Below, in pieces: positions 42,709 to 53,499 of a DNA stretch of 64,000 nucleotides. Made by a program: the position numbers and the translations under genes. The stretch comes from Acanthosepion esculentum (Eukaryota > Mollusca > Cephalopoda > Sepiida > Sepiidae). A model generated the notes under the pieces. The model ran no database searches, had not been told where the DNA came from, and worked only from the letters and a program-made list of their open reading frames with translations. The first letter of the stretch is position 1, and the number at the start of each line of letters is the position of its first letter. The DNA lies in NCBI GenBank assembly GCA_964036315.1, contig OZ038482.1, forward strand, positions 16,563,569 through 16,627,568. Direction: 5' to 3'.

Positions 42709-42783
<75 letters not shown>
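42705..42783. repeat. (TA)n microsatellite
   Basis: TA repeat with ACATA interruption at the start. Confidence 0.95.
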
Positions 42784-42785
<2 letters not shown>

Positions 42786-42908
42786 CATAATGAGAAGCCA
42801 CGTATACTTTCTTAGTATGTATATAATATAGAAAAAACAACTGAAAAGTTGCAAATTAAAAAAATTGAATGTGAAAGTATTTATTTATATTTTTTATATA
42901 TATATATA

Positions 42909-42950
42909 TATTGATATTTCAGATCGGCCCTGATCTTTCATCAGAAATGG
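42909..42950 (-). ncRNA. Hammerhead-like motif, P3
   Basis: Minus strand: CTGATGA, extra A, helix II AGATC-AGGGCC-GATCT (5 perfect pairs), GAAA, TA, TC. The predicted cleavage site lies two bases before a (TA)n run. Helix I is TT/AA only. Confidence 0.55.
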
Positions 42951-43261
42951 CTGTTTTCAGAAGTTTGTTTACATTAAGTAGCGTCCGTCACGAGATGCGG
43001 ACGTCACGTGATATGGAATGCAACTGTGTTTGAATATTTCTAATGTAAATCTAACTGTAGTAATATTTTAGATGTTGTTTAAAAAAATTTTTAACTATAT
43101 CTAACAAAAATTTTTTGTTTAACTATTGAAATATTTATAAAGATTTAAAATACCCAAGTCTTTATTTAACCCTAGTTTATATGTATTTAATTTTAAAATC
43201 CAGTATTTTTCTTTATTTTCTGCATGTGTATGTGTATATGTATATATATATATATATAACA

Positions 43262-43575
43262 TAATTTACCTGTTAGAATGCACACTATGCCAGAAACAAT
43301 ATGTGGGAAAATATGAATGGCTCTTTCACTACAGAATTAATAATTATCGGAATCGGATTAAGTCAGATCTTCACAAAAGATTAGAACAACATTTCCGCTT
43401 AGAAAAACATGATTTTAAAAGCCATGCAAAATTCACCATAATTGAAAGAAATAGAAATAGACAGAAAAGATAAATTTAGAAAAATACTAGAGGAACATGA
43501 AGACAAGTGAATTTTGCACCTCAAAACACTTTGTTCAGACGGGCTTAACCCCAAATTTAACAAGATAGATAAAAT
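43262..43575 (+). pseudogene. Penelope-like GIY-YIG endonuclease C-terminal remnant
   Basis: Reads LLECTLCQKQYVGKYEWLFH, YRINNYRNRIKSDL, then LEQHFRLEKHDFKSHAKFTI and IERNRN, with a frameshift near 43450. The C-x2-C-x3-YVGK-x4-F-x2-R-x-NNYR arrangement matches the zinc-binding GIY-YIG endonuclease of Penelope-like elements. The catalytic Arg and the YVG segment are seen; the upstream GIY part is missing. Confidence 0.8.
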
Positions 43576-43982
43576 TAATGTATAACCCCATAAATCAAGC
43601 CCTACCCACATTTCTCACCCACACAAGACATGCTTGCAGAAGTGTAGAGGTCTCACACTTATACACACACTCATGCTAATATATACACATACACACATCA
43701 CACGTATTCTCAAAGAAATAAAAGATAACATACATCACGCATACACATCCCATTCCCAGCAAGCAATAAAACTGTCAAAATGACCAAGGAAGGAATTCTG
43801 AAAGTCAGGAATCTCCCATCCTCGATCTTAAAAACAACTTGAAAAAGGCTGTTTGACCAACACAAGGACTGACCAAAATTAACAATGAAAAAAACAAACA
43901 AATGAAAACAACAGATAAAGTTCACTTTCTTCAGAAACAGACATTCACTCCTGTATCTCACTGCTACTAACAAGCAGGGATT

Positions 43983-44028
43983 TTTTCTCCTGATGATGGC
44001 CATGCTGGCCGAAACTAGTCAAGGAACC
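43983..44028 (+). ncRNA. Hammerhead-like ribozyme, P2, downstream of GIY-YIG
   Basis: TTTCT, C, CTGATGA, extra T, helix II GGCC-ATGCT-GGCC, GAAA, CTAG, TC, A, AGGAA. Helix I has five pairs beyond one C-A mismatch; the sister copy at 47990 has G there, restoring the pair. Helix III CTAG is self-complementary without a loop, so a dimer is implied. Confidence 0.65.
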
Positions 44029-44123
44029 TTATTGAAGTAATAAAGCAAATAAATATTAATACACAACTCATTGCGTCTGAAAATTTTAATTTTTTAATAT
44101 TTTTTATTGTTCAAAACATATTA

Positions 44124-44131
44124 TATATGTA

Positions 44132-44181
<50 letters not shown>
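44124..44181. repeat. (TG)n microsatellite
   Basis: About 22 TG units. Confidence 0.95.
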
Positions 44182-44185
<4 letters not shown>

Positions 44186-44689
44186 GTCAAATTTAACATG
44201 CAAATAATTTTTCTCAAATTAAAACCTATATGAACCAATTGATCAGAGCAAATATTTCAGGACAAACTTACAAATTAAAATTGATATTAACCAATTGAGA
44301 GGGGTAAAGATTTAAGAATAAACTGAAATCTAAACTGAAATCTAAACTGAAATATCTCATGTGGATTTCAGCTTATAACATCTATTATTAACTATATTGA
44401 GAAAAGTGTTTTTGACAGGAGTTAGGTTTTATTATACAAAATACAATATAAATGTTTATTTCTAAAGAAATCCAAAATATACCAGCCAAATAAATATATA
44501 TTTGTTAGCACAATGTCCTATCTACCTGAATAAATTATTATCTTATTAGTTGAAATGTAAATATAACCTCCTTGACATTTTATATTCATCAGTCTTTCAA
44601 CCCTTGTTTTTGTTAACTTTTCTATTGTTTCAATTTTAATATTGCTTACTGCAAACTTTTATTGATTCCTAGAGATCTTCTTTGCTCAG

Positions 44690-45600
44690 ATATTATCTTC
44701 TATTCTAATACTCATCTCTTTTCATGATAAACTACAAGTCTTCCATTGGATTATTATCTGGAGATGCCGGAAGCTATTATATTAATTTGGTATCTTTGAA
44801 ACTTTTTTTGTGGAAATAAGAAGGAAATAGCTTTGCAGAATGTGAAGGAGTCTCCCATGATTATATTCTTTAGCTTCTAGTTTCTTGGTTAGTAACTGCT
44901 TCACTGAAAAACTATTTTATACAAGAACTTAATATAATTCTCTGCATTTCTCTTAGCATCATCAACAATTTTGAAGAGACGTAATTTTACTCCCAATAAT
45001 ACAAAACCAAAACATTATTTCACCTCTGTATTCTAAGTTGTATGTTTTTGACTATATCCATAAAGGTTCCAAACTCAAGCCGAGATATCAGGTCCATCCA
45101 ATGTAGCTCTACATTCATTGCTAAAATTTACTGTTAAGAGATCAGTTTTCATGTGTTTCTTCACATAATTTATGTATTTATCTTTATGATGTTAATTCAG
45201 TGGTGATCGTTTGGCTGCTTTCTTGTTTTTAGATAAATGTTCTTAATATTCTGAATTTCTTTTCAGTTTATATTTGCAGCATGAATTTCTTCAAATACTT
45301 TCCTGCTGTTCAACCCCTTTTTCTATCTCATTAACCTTTTTTTTTTTCTCAGACCTCCTTAAATGACAAGATTAGTCTTAAAATGATAAGATTAGTCTTA
45401 AAACTAATATTTTTGTTCTTATCTTGCCAATGTTCTCAGTTTTTTTTTGTTTTTTTTTGTTGTTATTCTATGATCTCAAACTTTTCCCAATTAATATTCA
45501 TTGATATTTGCAGAACATTTTTGGAGAACAAATAGTTGATGTAATCACAGTTATGGCTGTCATTAATGTGCTTCGGCAATTGTGATGTATACAAAAGCGG
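44690..45600 (-). pseudogene. Second Tc1/mariner-like transposase, heavily decayed
   Basis: Minus strand fragments: DKYINYVKKHMKTDLLTVNF, SNECRATLDGPD (first catalytic Asp block), LYGYSQKH, CFGFVLLGVKLRLF, DDAKRNAENYIKFLYK, and ISPDNNP-like with stops near 44760. The order is that of a Tc1/IS630-type transposase, distinct from the one at 10 kb. Many stops. Confidence 0.65.
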
Positions 45601-46163
45601 GACAAATCCACAGGTAGATTTTTATGCATATTGGGTGAAGGCTATTCTCCTACATTGCTGAAAATGTATAACTGGTGCAGATTGTAAAAAATAGTTTTGT
45701 AGCTGAAAACCTTCTCTATTTACTGGTGTTATTAAGCTCCTTGCATCTATTGTAGTTTCTGTGATCCAGAAGTGTTTCTGAGAATTTTCACAATCATGTC
45801 ATCCAAAGTTCTCCTGATTTGAATACCCTGGACTCATATATCTGGGGTTGAGTCAAGAAAAAGAACAACCGGTGATTCCACAATAGCAAGGACTAATGAA
45901 AACCACCATTGTGGACATGATGTCCAATATGAACTCAAACCACCAAATCTAGACATGAATTCTCAAGTCTGAGAGAAGCTTTACTGCTTTACCATTTTCT
46001 GTTGAACATCTGTATGAATGCTTTGAAAATATACTGACTTTTTATATTGAATATCTTCATTTTTCTTCATAATTTGTTCTCAATTACCTGGCTCATATTA
46101 TATAAATATATTTCTACATACTTATATACCCATTATTTTGTCTCTCACCTTCTCTTTTTCTAC
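45600..46163. other. Anonymous sequence
   Basis: May include the decayed 5' part of the Tc1-like element. Nothing firm. Confidence 0.45.
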
Positions 46164-46167
46164 ACAG

Positions 46168-46198
<31 letters not shown>

Positions 46199-46199
46199 A
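46164..46199. repeat. (CA)n-(TA)n microsatellite
   Basis: Short CA array passing into TA. Confidence 0.9.
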
Positions 46200-46374
46200 T
46201 TGTGTATTTTGGTAGCCATTGCTCTTTTATACAACTTTCAGTGAAGATGACTGACAAGGCACAGTATATAAGATTTTTATTAAATTTTTCTTGCATTCAT
46301 ACATGCAATTTCTTTTCTGGACATAACGTGTGTAAAAATTGTTTAAATGTTCTATAGGTCTGATCAGATTTTTT

Positions 46375-46780
46375 TTTAAAGTGAATTTGTAGATTTTGTC
46401 CCTTAAATGCCAGTTCCTTGCAGAGCAATATAATATACCAAGCCACTATAAAATCAGCAGATAATGAAGAAAAAATATACATAGGAGTAACTGGAAACAG
46501 AGAAAGTATGCACACAAAACACTTTAAACTAGTAAATACATGAACAACACAATACTTTTTAAACATATATGGGAAATTAAAAACAAAAACTAAAATACAC
46601 CAAAATATCATGGAAAATAAGGAAAAGAGAATCAGCCTACAACAACAAATTGTAGCAATATCAGTGTCAGCCAATATCTTGTTAAATGAAAATATCTGAA
46701 GGATGTTACAGACAGTTATTGCCTTGATGATTATCAGCTCAAGTGAAGTGGCCTCACAAAAAGCCATGTCAAACAACCCT
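46375..46780 (+). pseudogene. Penelope-like GIY-YIG remnant, second element
   Basis: Plus strand reads CPLNASSLQSNIIYQATIKS, ADNEEKIYIGVTGN, then TTQYFLNIYGKLKTKTKIHQ. The SNIIY-x2-TIKS...YIGVT arrangement matches the GIY-YIG core of Penelope-like endonucleases (here IIY and YIG). Stops and frameshifts throughout. A 159-codon open frame on the other strand is its shadow. Confidence 0.7.
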
Positions 46781-47590
46781 GATAAGGAAGATCACTGAGT
46801 GGAACAAGACACTGGGTTCTTGATAAATTACTTTTTTAAGCAAAGATGACAAGACAAAGAACACTGTTCTCCATAAGACAGTTGTCACTAGCAGTCAAAA
46901 ACAGAAAGACCCAGAGCTTGGTAAGAAACTGCCTTGCCACAATGTGAAAAGGAAGAAACAACCATTAGACCATTCACCTTCCCTCACCTTTGCCTCACTC
47001 ATCTACAGCATAAGCTTACAACCAGAATAAAATTTGCCTACTGCTACAATAGTTTCATGGTTTTAATTGGTGGGTAACAATCTGATCAAAGAGTTCTTAT
47101 TTAATTCACAAGCATTTGACTGCAAGCAGCTATACCCTGTGGATGAACCTGATGCCTGGTCTAACCTGTAATGCTACTGTAATAACAAAAGAGATAAGAG
47201 TAGGCTTAAGGAAGCTTTATTCTGCTTAAAATAATTGATACCAGCATAGTGACCATTTATTTTCCTCTACAAACGAAAGAGTTTTCCATAGGGAGGTAAT
47301 CATAAAACAAGGGAGATTACTCCCAATTACTTTATCACAGCTACAAAATCCAAAGAATTTAAGCTCTACCTAGAGGAGAAATAATTATCTTCCCAGACCA
47401 ATGCAAATCACTAAATAAATGTTCAGAATTCATCTCAAAATGCAGACACGAAAACAAATTTTTACTACATTAATTAAAATTGAAAACAAAAAACAAATAC
47501 ATTATAAAATATCACCATGTAAAATGCAAATATATTCACTATATACAATGTACATAATCTAACACACTTTAGACAAATCCACTACTTTAA
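46781..47590. other. Anonymous sequence
   Basis: May contain further decayed Penelope sequence. Nothing firm. Confidence 0.4.
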
Positions 47591-47599
47591 ACTAAAACA

Positions 47600-47838
47600 A
47601 ATAAAATAAACAACCACAAAAAATGATAATAAAAAATAAACAAAAAATAAATATAATAACAATTATCAACAAATAATTAAGTAATCAATAATGAATAATA
47701 AGTAAAAAGTTAACAAACAACACTATGCAGTAGCTATGAATAACCACACTGAGATCCACAATTATTTCTACTGAATAGCCTCTGGAATAAGTTGAAATAT
47801 AACTGTAACCACCAACCTAATAACCATTGTGATAACAC
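47600..47838 (-). repeat. Dispersed repeat R2, inverse copy
   Basis: Inverse match to 9420-9620 ('aggctattcagtagaaataa', 'gtttgttaactttt'). Confidence 0.65.
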
Positions 47839-47905
<67 letters not shown>

Positions 47906-47906
47906 G
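47839..47906. repeat. (TA)n microsatellite
   Basis: Uninterrupted except for one TTTA. Confidence 0.95.
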
Positions 47907-47919
47907 AAAACTACAGACA

Positions 47920-48125
47920 AAAGTTTATTTTCTCCATCAAGACATTCATTTCTGTAGTTCACTGCTACCAGCAAGCAGAAAATTATTTTTTTCCTGATGG
48001 CCATGTTGGCTGAAACTAGTCGAGGAATCTAAATGAAATAATAATAAAAATGAAGGAATACTAATATACAACCCAGTGTGTCTGAAGATTTTAATTTTTT
48101 ATTTTTTTAATATTTTTTATTGTTC
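47920..48125 (+). mobile_element. Penelope-type unit P2, second copy
   Basis: 'tttctccatcaagacattca' to 'atattttttattgttcaata' matches 43925-44120 with small changes. Ends in (TA)n just before exon B. Confidence 0.75.
47990..48028 (+). ncRNA. Hammerhead-like motif, P2, deleted copy
   Basis: Three bases are missing (CTGATGG instead of CTGATGATGG), destroying the core. GAAACTAGTCGAGGAA is kept, including the G after the cleavage site. Confidence 0.45.
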
Positions 48126-48151
48126 AATATATATATATATATATATATATG
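48126..48151. repeat. (TA)n microsatellite
   Basis: Ends 23 bp before the exon B donor side. Confidence 0.95.
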
Positions 48152-48174
48152 TAAAAAGCAAGTTATTGACTTAC

Positions 48175-48301
48175 CTTCACAGCACATCCAAGTGGAATCT
48201 CATAGGCAATACAAAAGCCAAATCCAAACATGACACCATACGTAATGCAGATTGCAATAAAAGAATATTGCACTGTAAAGTAGGACAGAATTACGCCAGC
48301 A
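48175..48301 (-). CDS. OFA-type MFS transporter, exon B (TM3 end and TM4)
   Basis: A 127-nt exon with acceptor ctttgcag|TGCTGG and donor GTGAAG|gtaagt. Its first base completes the AG left by exon A to AGT (Ser); the other 126 nt give 42 residues with no stop, beginning AGVILSYFTV and ending EIPLGCAVK in phase 0. The joined TM3 reads LAALFGCWIMSAGVILSYFT, and FIAICITYGVMFGFGFCIAY is a glycine-rich TM4 typical of the family. It is too short for most ORF thresholds and was recognised from splice sites plus family resemblance. It lies between (TA)n at 48126-48151 and anonymous intron sequence. Confidence 0.9.
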
Positions 48302-48479
48302 CTGCAAAGAGAAATATTTTTTTAAAATACCCTCAGAAAGAGAAAACAAGAGAAATATTGAATTATTGTCTGAAGATAGAACATTTTAAATATTCCATAC
48401 AGTTTATGGTAACTTTATCATTTTTAGCCAATTTATTTCCCCAAATTTCACATGTTATTTGAAATTCTGGGTTGAAATA

Positions 48480-49255
48480 TTTTTATTATTGCACATATTT
48501 TTCAGTTTAATATCTTCATCTAGTTTCTATCATAATATTTTGACCAATGTGTACTTTATCAAAATTGTACTCACTACTAAATCTAAGAGCTTGTGTCTAA
48601 CACAAAAACTAACTAGGAATGACAAGGCATAATAGATGCAAATCACAAAACAAGACTCAACCACTATGTAAAATTTTAAAAGAAAAACATGTATTATAGA
48701 AATATGAAAAAGATACGAACGAAATTTGCACAAAAACTTCCTTTTTTACCTATTAAGGCAGGATAACAATTTCTGATAAAAAGGATTACCTCCAAAAAAT
48801 GGAAAACATTAAAGTTTGGGAAAAGACTAGAATTTTGAAAAAGACAAAAAAGAGAAAACAATTCAAAAAATCAGTAGTAAAACAAACGTGCAACGACCTT
48901 TCTAAAAAGGTCGCTAGGACATAGTAATTTTTTAAAAGTCCCTTTGAAAATCACACAGTTCATGCTTTGTTCCAACCACAGGAAATGTTTCACTTGAACT
49001 TCAAACTTCTGGTAGCTGGTGTCTTCTTGATTCTATCTTCTTGACGTCAATTCCTCCTGCTCCTTGATGTTGATTTGCCTTGTCCCCTTGCTGTTAAAAA
49101 GTCTTCTTGCATCTACAGATCTGAACTCTATATATTTGGAAAATTAGGCTCACAAGACAAGCCCCCACCCCATCCGGTTTGTAACTAGAGCTTGAGACCA
49201 CGCCTTTCATTGGTCAGTATACACGAAAAAATAATTTCTCATAAACTGAAAAATG
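48480..49255. other. Anonymous intron sequence
   Basis: The minus open frame at 48530-48733 lacks a recognisable domain. A C/T-rich patch is at 49010-49110. Confidence 0.5.
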
Positions 49256-49302
49256 AATACTATTTACATTATTTAGACTATTGTCCTCATCTTTGTCGCC
49301 AT

Positions 49303-49355
49303 ATTTATTACAACGTTTCGGCCGTTGTACACTCCAGCCTTCTTCAGGTGATTGG
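49303..49355 (-). ncRNA. Hammerhead-like motif, P10
   Basis: CTGAAGA, A, GGCTG...CGGCC helix II (one G-U), GAAA, C-GTT-G, triplet GTA. Core intact. Confidence 0.55.
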
Positions 49356-49667
49356 AATGTTGAACTGAACCCTTTATTTTGCTCACTGGGTAGACTGTTC
49401 TAGTTCCACATGCCATATTTAATGGATGTCAGTTATCAGTTATATCCTGTTAATTTCCCTCTGAAAGTTCTCCACTGCCTTAACTGGGTACTGAACTCAC
49501 ACTCTTTGGGTCCTGTCACTGGATCTAACCAATGCCTTTATCCACTGTGCCTTGTGTCCTTGAGGAATTAACAGGAGATAACTGATAACTGACGTCCATT
49601 AAACATGGCACGTGGAACTAGAACAGTCTACCTCAGTGAGCGAAATAAATAGTTCAGTTCAACATTC

Positions 49668-49718
49668 CAACCACCTGAAGAAGGCCGGAGCATACAACAG
49701 CCGAAACGTTGTAATAAA
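49668..49718 (+). ncRNA. Hammerhead-like motif, P10
   Basis: CTGAAGA, A, GGCCG...CAGCC (one C-A mismatch), GAAA, C-GTT-G, GTA. Core intact. Confidence 0.55.
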
Positions 49719-49915
49719 TATGGCAACAAAGATGAGGACAATAGTCAAAATAATGTAAATAGTGTACATGATACCTCATCTCAGAAATATAGACAGATAC
49801 TGAAGGGCTGGAACGTTGTAATAAATATGGCAACAAAGATGAGGACAATAGTCCAAATAATGTAAATAGTGTACATAATACCTCATCTCAGAAATATAGA
49901 CAGATACTGAAAAAT
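49719..49915 (+). repeat. Tandem duplication of the P10 tail (about 117 bp)
   Basis: 'ggcaacaaagatgaggacaa' and 'atctcagaaatatagacaga' each occur twice, about 117 bp apart. Confidence 0.85.
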
Positions 49916-50290
49916 GGATCCTTCACAATTTTTGGCAGTTTTCAACCGCTCAGCCAAAAAAGAGAGACAAGTGTAATAATTTTTAACACAAACCATCTAG
50001 CCTTCATAAAAATACGCTTCTCACAAAAGAATATGTATTAAAAAAATAACCTCGTTGATTAAATATTTATTCAATGCTAACATTTTTAAATTAGTAAAAT
50101 AAAATGTTTATAACTTTGTCCTTCTTTGGTACCAGTTGTCTTTCCAGTCTTTGAGTACTTATTGTCCTTTTAAAAAAATATTTTAATCTTTAGCATTTGT
50201 ATCTATAAAATAGTAGAACTTTGTCATTTCTGTTGAGTTGATGTAAAAGAAAAAGTCAAATGAACTAAACATCTTCTAATATTTGTCAGA
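49916..50290. other. Anonymous intron sequence
   Basis: Nothing recognised. Confidence 0.5.
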
Positions 50291-50293
50291 TGC

Positions 50294-50298
50294 AATAC

Positions 50299-50355
<57 letters not shown>

Positions 50356-50443
50356 TTGATAATATTAGTGGTCAATATACATATATATATATATATAAAA
50401 AAAAATATATATATATAAAAAATATATATATATATATATAAAT
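50294..50443. repeat. (TA)n/(GA)n compound microsatellite
   Basis: TA, GA and TA blocks with an intervening 35-bp unique piece. Confidence 0.95.
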
Positions 50444-50445
50444 TA

Positions 50446-50605
50446 CACTAAGGATCGTTCGGTTGGCAAGGTTGAATTTACTGCTTATAAACTTCAATCT
50501 TCCATGAATCTCTCATGTACATTCATAACTGCTCATGGTGTATCAAATGTAAACAAATGATGTATAAGCAGTAAATTCGACTTTGCCAACCGAACGATCC
50601 TTAGT
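50446..50605. mobile_element. Inverted repeat ending in a tRNA-like SINE head
   Basis: Arms 50446-50490 and 50561-50605 ('aaggatcgttcggttggcaa' and inverse) around about 70 bp. Confidence 0.85.
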
Positions 50606-50678
50606 GGCCGAAACGGTTAAAGCACGTTAGGCTATATGACGGTTCCGTATAGGATACAGGTTTGAATGATGTCAAGAA
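50602..50678 (+). repeat. tRNA-Leu/Ser-like SINE head or tRNA pseudogene
   Basis: 'agtggccgaaacggttaaag' resembles the D-arm (box A) of class II tRNAs. A possible anticodon/variable region follows, and AGGTTTGAATGATG takes the place of box B. The acceptor stem is not paired, so it is not a working tRNA. Confidence 0.55.
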
Positions 50679-50679
50679 C

Positions 50680-52685
50680 AAATATTTTCTACGAAAATTT
50701 CTCAGACATTCAGGCCGGTAAATGTTATTCAATACTGTTTATTATAAAAAACAGAGCATTTATTTAAATACTTGTATCTATAAAAAGAATGCTAAACATA
50801 AAAATGTCTTTAAATAATTGTCGGACTTTGTCCATTTCATAATATATATATATGTATATATGAAGTAAAGAGAATAACACATCGATAAGAACATTGATGC
50901 AAAAATAACAATGATGAAGACAGACAGTCTAAACTTTTGAAATAACAAACTACTCCAGACAAAACTAGTATGGTTGAAGAATATACTGGTCAATATTTTT
51001 GAAGTGTTAATCTGGAAATGGAATTACTAATTCTGGAAATAGCAGTATTAATTCTGAAAACGTTTTACAGATTTAATAAAGCAACCACATAAAAGTGGAA
51101 AAATATGAAAAGAAGGTTTATTAATTTTTGTCTAGTATATATCTTATTCTTATTTGATGTTCATTGCAACTATTATTAGTCGGTGGTTACCTGTGAATAG
51201 CATAGATCAATTAAAGAATAATCTCCAGGTGTGAACTCCTGTCACTTTATCTGAAAATGCTTCATTGATCAAGATAATATTATGACTACTAATAAAACTA
51301 GTGTACATAAAAATAATAATGAATATAGCATCATATGATTGGGAAAAGATGAAAGGTATGATCAAATGGTCAGATTTGATCGTGTGCAGCCATTAGCTCT
51401 TGTAGCCCAACAGGTAAAGCAGCTGTTGTGCACAAAACGGTTTCATAAAATAAAAAGGAATGCTTGTGGCTTTGTGTTAGACTAGACTAATTTTAATAAA
51501 GGTCTATACAAAGCTTTAATGGATTCATAGCTAGTAAGATAACTTACAATCGTAGAAGCAATGTCTTAGGCAGAGAGCATCTAGTGTTATGCCGACTGGA
51601 GATGGGTAGGTAAATAGATAGATACAAACAGGTTTATTAATATAAAGAATTTAATGCATTGTTGATGGAATAAGGCTAGAAATATAAAAATAAAAATGCA
51701 TTACTAGAATTTGCTCTTTTTAAAAATAAATATGCATTTGGAGAACACTTTTAGGTACTTTTACCTATAGCTAATACATAATGAGTAATGTTTGTCTGAT
51801 ACATATGTCAGCCTGGATACGGATCGTAGTTGTAATACATTTATTTTAGATCAGATAAATTTAAATTATCCTATGACCTATTAGATTGATAGGGTACCTA
51901 GGGTACCACATTGTCCCTTTCATGGTATTTATCAGAGCAGTGACATTACTTGGTGATAATCAAGGCATGTGACTTACTCCACAACTCTATGACAATGGTT
52001 ATAATTCAATATAAATACTAAATTGAAAGAGTTACTAATTGCAAAATATCAGGTTTTTGCTCTTACAAAACTCATCCTGATGTAAGAAAGAGATCCATAA
52101 ATTATAGTGTTTAACAGGTCAAATCTGAAATCCAGCTTGCAGTGAAATTTCATCAACTTGCAGCTGATGAAACAAATTATTCTGAAATAATTTTATATTA
52201 TCTTTCCTTTAATTGTACTGTCTATAAAATGTTTTCAAACATGTGTTGTTTACGTATCAGTGACGACCTACAATTAAATTTATAAGTAGAGGTGATTAAC
52301 ATGTAATTCAATGAAATGCTGAAAGATGGGAAAATTAACTACCTCCCACATGAAATATATTACATTTTAAAATCTATTGTCAGATAATTTCAGCAAATGA
52401 TACAATATATTTATGTGAACAGATATTTTTTAAAAGTCAAAACATACTAAATCTGCATATAGGTTGGTCTAAACGGATCAACATGTGAATAAATTTTGAA
52501 AATTGAAAGTAAAATTTTATAACCAAAAGAATTGTATTAGATTTTATGCTAATTTTTTGATGGAAAAAATTAAATTTGTTAATAATAATTGATGTTTTAT
52601 CAAATAAATATGAATACAGTCAGTTTTCAGATTTTTTAAATGGCATGAATTCACAGCAAATTTTAGGCTTTCAATGACATTAAAA
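50680..52685. other. Anonymous intron sequence
   Basis: No gene or large repeat recognised. Weak tRNA-like text 'gtagcccaacaggtaaagca' at 51396. Confidence 0.5.
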
Positions 52686-52687
52686 TC

Positions 52688-53134
52688 TATATTCTACACC
52701 AAAGAAGCCCATTATGGACTGTAGCAACAATAAAGCCTTAGTCTAGATTCTACTCCAAAGAAGCCCATTATGGACTGTAGCAACAATAAAGCCTTAGTCT
52801 AGATTCTACTCCAAAGAAGCCCATTATGCTCTGTAGCAACAATAAAGCCTTAGTCTAGATTCTACACCAAAGAAGCCCATTATGGTCTGTAGCAACAATA
52901 AAGCCTTAGTCTAGATTCTACACCAAAGAAGCCAATTATTCTCAGTAGACATGATAAAGCCTTTGTCTAGATTCTACACTATAGAAGCTTGTCATGCTCT
53001 GTATCAACAATAAAGCCTTAGTCTAGATTCTACACCAAAGAAGCCCATTATGCTCTGTAGCAACAATAAAGCCTTAGTCTAGATTCTACACCAAAGAAGC
53101 CTGTTATGCTCTGTAGCAACAATAAAGCCTCAGT
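52688..53134. repeat. 56-bp satellite-like tandem repeat, 8 copies
   Basis: Unit contains 'attctacaccaaagaagccc' and 'gtagcaacaataaagcctta'. Copies 1-4 and 7-8 are very similar, 5 and 6 diverged. AATAAA occurs once per unit. Confidence 0.93.
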
Positions 53135-53499
53135 CAAGGAAACCACTAACAGGTGGAATTCTCTATAATATTCTTCACCATTGACATAATTGCTGCTTTT
53201 CTCTGTGCCTTTTTTATAAGACGATCATCTTTAAATTATCTGTAGTCATGAGATGAAATAATTTTACTAAGAGACTATTTAAAATAATGTCTTTACCTTG
53301 TCTATTGCCAGCTGTCACAACATTTTTTAACTGGTACATTCTTTGAAAATGTAATACAAATTAAATTTAGAAGAAGTATTTTTCAAATCCATATTCTATT
53401 CCATTAATGTTTTCTATCTTCTGAAGGCCAAATGCAAATTTGTCAAGGACACACAATTGAACTCACCAAATGAATTGATTAGTGAAACAATTAAATTAC

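Larger units (their letters stand above)
43258..44040 (+). mobile_element. Penelope-like element 3' part (endonuclease and ribozyme)
   Basis: GIY-YIG endonuclease remnant followed by about 400 bp of CA-rich non-coding sequence and the family P2 ribozyme motif. This is the arrangement expected for the 3' end of an endonuclease-positive Penelope-like element. Confidence 0.75.
49256..49780. mobile_element. Inverted pair of P10 units
   Basis: Left 49262-49460 (minus) and right 49565-49775 (plus) are inverse across about 100 bp. Shared: 'ctagttccacatgcc', 'aacattccaaccacctgaag', 'cgaaacgttgtaataaatat'. Confidence 0.85.
48302..53499 (-). other. Intron A-B of the transporter gene
   Basis: About 5.2 kb between donor gtaatt and acceptor ctttgcag. 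It holds the inverted Penelope-type pair at 49.26-49.78 kb, a microsatellite and inverted repeat at 50.3-50.7 kb and the 56-bp satellite at 52.7-53.1 kb. The rest is AT-rich anonymous DNA. Confidence 0.85.

Noticed and set aside
46297..46776. 159-codon hydrophobic minus-strand protein
   Set aside because: It is the shadow of the plus-strand GIY-YIG remnant, which explains the openness.
50602..50625. Hammerhead at GGCCGAAACGG
   Set aside because: GAAAC is present, but there is no CUGANGA and no helix II upstream; the text fits a tRNA D-arm.
50602..50678. Functional tRNA gene
   Set aside because: The D-arm-like box is good but the acceptor stem does not pair and box B is altered; it is better read as a SINE head or pseudogene.
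52688..53134. CRISPR-like array of 56-bp units
   Set aside because: No separate spacer component; the full unit is repeated.
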